Origin: Acanthopleuribacter pedis
Lineage (GTDB): Bacteria > Acidobacteriota > Holophagae > Acanthopleuribacterales > Acanthopleuribacteraceae
Length of the DNA: 64,000 nucleotides
Reading direction: 5' to 3'
Assembly (NCBI RefSeq): GCF_017377855.1
Contig: NZ_JAFREP010000044.1
Coordinates: 1 to 64,000 of the forward strand
The notes beneath the pieces are model-generated. The model worked only from the letters and a program-made list of their open reading frames with translations, had not been told where the DNA came from and did no database searches. A program made the position numbers and the translations under genes. Below are positions 61,943 through 64,000 of the stretch, in pieces (within the stretch, counting starts at the first letter, position 1; every line of letters begins with the position of its first letter).

Positions 61943-62473
61943 ATGTCAGAACGATTCATGGGAGAGATACGGATTTTTGGGGGCAACTATGCGCCCGTGG
62001 GTTGGGCCCTTTGCGACGGCCAACTTCTCACCATATCAAACTACGATGCCCTTTTCTCGCTTTTGGGCACCCAGTACGGCGGCGACGGTCGCGTGACTTT
62101 TGCGCTTCCTGACTTGCGCGGGCGCATCGCCGCGGGTCGAGGCACAGGCCCCGGATTGACCCCGCGTTCGGTTGGCCAAGCCTTCGGCTACGAACGTATT
62201 TCGTTGAAGCTTGACCAAATTCCAAGCCACAGTCACCCCCTTCAGGGTTCCAACAACCTAGCGAACAGTCAGGACCCGAAAAGCAATGTGATGGCCAAAG
62301 TTGGGGCGGGCAGCGTGTTTTACGAAGCGGCCGCCACCGCCAGTGCGCTCAAGCCTTTGGCTCAAGACGCCGTCGAAGTGACCGGTGACGATGCCGGTCA
62401 CTACAACATGATGCCCTACACCGTTATTAACTACATCATTGCCCTGACGGGTACGTATCCCAGCCGTTCTTAG
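61943..62473 (+). CDS. Phage tail-collar domain protein 1 (microcystin-dependent-protein-like)
   Basis: 176 residues. GEIRIFGGNYAPVGWALCDG, LLGTQYGGDGRVTFALPDLRGR and the C-terminal NMMPYTVINYIIALTG are the tail-collar/MdpB signatures. In phages the collar domain occurs in short tail fibres; stand-alone bacterial versions occur in groups of two or three and their role is not settled. AAGGAG lies upstream of the ATG. First of three paralogues in one operon; 9 bases to the next. Confidence 0.92.
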   Translation: MSERFMGEIRIFGGNYAPVGWALCDGQLLTISNYDALFSLLGTQYGGDGRVTFALPDLRGRIAAGRGTGPGLTPRSVGQAFGYERISLKLDQIPSHSHPLQGSNNLANSQDPKSNVMAKVGAGSVFYEAAATASALKPLAQDAVEVTGDDAGHYNMMPYTVINYIIALTGTYPSRS

Positions 62474-62482
62474 GAGGTCATC

Positions 62483-63025
62483 ATGTCTGAGCCTTATGTT
62501 GGTGAGATTCGTTGTTTTCCCTACACCTATGCCCCGCGGGATTGGGCTTATTGCGATGGACAACTTTTGCCGATTAACCAAAACTCCATCTTGTTTGCCG
62601 TGATTAGCACGATCTACGGCGGCAACGGTTTTAGCAATTTTGCGGTGCCGAACTTGATGGGGCGCACCGCGATGCATTCAGGTACCGGCCCCGGTCTCTC
62701 TCCGGCGGTGATCGGTGTCTCTTTTGGTCAAAATGACGTCCAGCTTTATGCCAACGAGCTTCCCAGCCACCAACACACGATTTCCACCGAGCTGGAGCTT
62801 TCGGAAGTCGACACCCCGGCCGGAAATGTGCCAGGCCTCGCCCAAGACGAAAATAAGACGGGTTCGTTCACCTATATCCCCGGAAATGTAGGGGCTTCCC
62901 TGACGCACGGGGCTGCGGCCTATATGCGTACCGCGGGTCAGTCGTTGGGTCACGAGAACCGTCAGCCGTTTAACACCTTGACCTACTGTATTGCACTCGA
63001 CGGTATTTTTCCTTCTCGCAGTTAG
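62483..63025 (+). CDS. Phage tail-collar domain protein 2
   Basis: 180 residues. Paralogue of its neighbours: GEIRCFPYTYAPRDWAYCDG, ISTIYGGNGFSNFAVPNLMGR, the ELPSHQHTI histidine segment and NRQPFNTLTYCIALDG. TAGGAGG precedes the ATG. The middle ~60 residues differ most among the three, which suggests different binding specificities. Confidence 0.92.
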   Translation: MSEPYVGEIRCFPYTYAPRDWAYCDGQLLPINQNSILFAVISTIYGGNGFSNFAVPNLMGRTAMHSGTGPGLSPAVIGVSFGQNDVQLYANELPSHQHTISTELELSEVDTPAGNVPGLAQDENKTGSFTYIPGNVGASLTHGAAAYMRTAGQSLGHENRQPFNTLTYCIALDGIFPSRS

Positions 63026-63081
63026 TCATTCAGAAACACGCGGATCATGGACAAAAACCGCGTTCCCAGAAGGAGTTACTC

Positions 63082-63615
63082 ATGGGAGAACCATTTATTG
63101 GCGAAATCAGAACGTTCGGCTTTAACTTTCCCCCGGCAAAATGGGCTTTTTGCGACGGGCAAACCATCCCCATTACCCAAAATCCAACCCTCTATTCCCT
63201 GCTTGGCACGAACTATGGTGGCAACGGGACTACCGATTTTGGGGTTCCCGACCTAAGAGGACGTACGCCGGTTCACCGGGGGAGTGGTTACGGTCTCGGT
63301 TATAAAGCCGGGGTAGAGACGGTAACCATCACGCTGCCGGAATTAGCGGCCCACACCCATATGGTGAAGGTTTCGCAAGATCCCGCGACGGGACTTGTCA
63401 ACATCGGCGGGAGTTTCCAGGCTCATTCAGAGCCGATCTCGGGATCGGGCCGAACTCTTGGTATGGATGTTTACGGGCCGGCCGATAATTTAGTGACCAT
63501 GGCTGACGCGACTTGTGATAGCAAAGGCGGTAACCAATCGCACAACAACCTACAACCTACCCTGATCCTCAATTACTGCATTGCGCTTGAAGGCACCTAC
63601 CCGCCGCGAAACTAA
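63082..63615 (+). CDS. Phage tail-collar domain protein 3
   Basis: 177 residues: GEIRTFGFNFPPAKWAFCDG, LGTNYGGNGTTDFGVPDLRGR, ELAAHTHMVKV and NNLQPTLILNYCIALEG. AAGGAG lies upstream of the ATG and a terminator follows. With the two genes before it, it forms a complete three-gene unit; no other phage structural gene lies nearby. Confidence 0.92.
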   Translation: MGEPFIGEIRTFGFNFPPAKWAFCDGQTIPITQNPTLYSLLGTNYGGNGTTDFGVPDLRGRTPVHRGSGYGLGYKAGVETVTITLPELAAHTHMVKVSQDPATGLVNIGGSFQAHSEPISGSGRTLGMDVYGPADNLVTMADATCDSKGGNQSHNNLQPTLILNYCIALEGTYPPRN

Positions 63616-63680
63616 ACTCAGGTATCCGACTGACCGAGTGCTCAAGGTTGCTCGAGCCCCGGTCTCAGGCCAACCAAAAA

Positions 63681-63710
63681 AGGGTCGCACCGGTGTGGTG
63701 CGACCCTTCT
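63681..63710. terminator. Bidirectional terminator after the tail-collar genes
   Basis: AGGGTCGCAC and GTGCGACCCT form a stem around CGGTGTG, followed by TCTTT on the plus strand and preceded by AAAAAA, which serves the minus strand gene. Confidence 0.85.
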
Positions 63711-63747
63711 TTACTTCGGCGCCGTCCTTCGAGGCACGGTTTATGGG

Positions 63748-64000
63748 CTAGCGGAATTGGCCCTTGGCGTGGCCGAGGCCAATGATGGGGTAACCGGTAC
63801 TGTTTTTGGACACCTCCAGGGAGACCAAGTGCGACATGCGGCCGTTGTTCCACGCGCCAAAGTGGATGAGCAGGTGACCCTGGGTATAAATGGAGTCGGA
63901 CTCGGTGAAGCAGCGGCGCGAATCAAACGCCGTCTGACTTTCGCCGGCATAGGGGTTTTTGGGTGCGTAGTGTTTGATGTTGGCAACGGTTTGGAAGAAC
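63748..64000 (-). CDS. 3' end of an unrecognised protein running off the window
   Basis: The minus strand is open from the right edge to a TAG at 63750-63748, giving 83 C-terminal residues with soluble, well-mixed composition (HLLIHFGAWNNGRMSHLVSL, TGYPIIGLGHAKGQFR at the end). No family recognised. This frame is preferred over two overlapping minus-strand frames, whose products are Pro/Arg/Ser-rich. The terminator at 63681 fits its end. Confidence 0.6.
   Translation of the reverse strand, partial: FFQTVANIKHYAPKNPYAGESQTAFDSRRCFTESDSIYTQGHLLIHFGAWNNGRMSHLVSLEVSKNSTGYPIIGLGHAKGQFR

Noticed and set aside
61943..63615. Prophage remnant
   Set aside because: Tail-collar domains are phage-related, but the three genes are intact paralogues with own promoter and terminator, and no integrase, capsid or other tail gene is nearby. 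xerD at 2.1 kb looks like the chromosomal housekeeping recombinase.

Overview
The window looks like a chromosomal segment of a Gram-negative bacterium with moderately high GC. Outer-membrane biogenesis genes (lptE-like, lolA-like), a GspH/FimT-type pseudopilin, an IPTLxxWG-CTERM surface protein, many secreted multi-domain proteins, eukaryote-like Ser/Thr kinase signalling and GTG/TTG starts would suit an acidobacterial lineage such as Holophagae. That placement is inference from gene style; the only rRNA here is a 5S fragment.

Layout. 1-2100: 3' end of a 5S rRNA, then a 5'-truncated group II intron flanked by inverted and tandem repeats. 2.1-10.1 kb: xerD and three large secreted proteins (cohesin-like plus Ig-like, dockerin-like, IPTL-CTERM). 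10.2-17.1 kb: a nicotinamidase-like hydrolase and a hydroxyproline-degradation operon on the minus strand (DapA-family deaminase, 2-oxoglutarate semialdehyde dehydrogenase, GntR regulator, 4-hydroxyproline epimerase, FAD oxidase). 17.5-31.2 kb: housekeeping and export genes: pgk-tpiA, an M1 aminopeptidase, a lipase-like lipoprotein, lptE-holA, lolA-queE-queC and comF. 31.5-41.7 kb: a pseudopilin, a deoxyribosyltransferase-like/HTH fusion with a membrane partner, an ABC-2 exporter, a PP2C phosphatase, a lone receiver and an HPt-REC-REC-GGDEF-REC protein. 42-48 kb: an ACE-like M2 peptidase, YceI, a uracil-DNA glycosylase-like protein, RidA, tRNA-Arg(CCU), an NTF2-like protein and an exported acetoacetate-decarboxylase-like protein. 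48-61 kb: a 2043-residue kinase/TIR-like/STAND/WD40 receptor and two giant multi-pass membrane proteins, all on the minus strand. 62-63.6 kb: three tandem phage-tail-collar (microcystin-dependent-protein-like) genes, then the 3' end of an unrecognised gene running off the right edge.

Two things stand out. First, at least seven copies of a dispersed element with terminal inverted repeats (TAGCCCGC...GCGGGCT/A) lie at about 11.0, 25.5, 27.7, 30.4, 34.9, 37.0 and 56.3 kb. Its ends coincide with the stop codons of five genes. One 210-bp copy sits in frame inside a membrane-protein gene, and one copy has expanded into fifteen 16-bp repeats. Second, the kinase-TIR-STAND-WD40 protein has the architecture of a threat sensor, but its TIR-like module seems to have lost the usual catalytic glutamate.

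How genes work together. The hydroxyproline operon encodes the four enzymes from trans-4-hydroxy-L-proline to 2-oxoglutarate and its likely regulator. The secreted cohesin-like and dockerin-like proteins are adjacent and may assemble together. lptE/holA, pgk/tpiA, queE/queC, the ABC pair and the two giant membrane proteins each overlap by a few bases, which suggests translational coupling.
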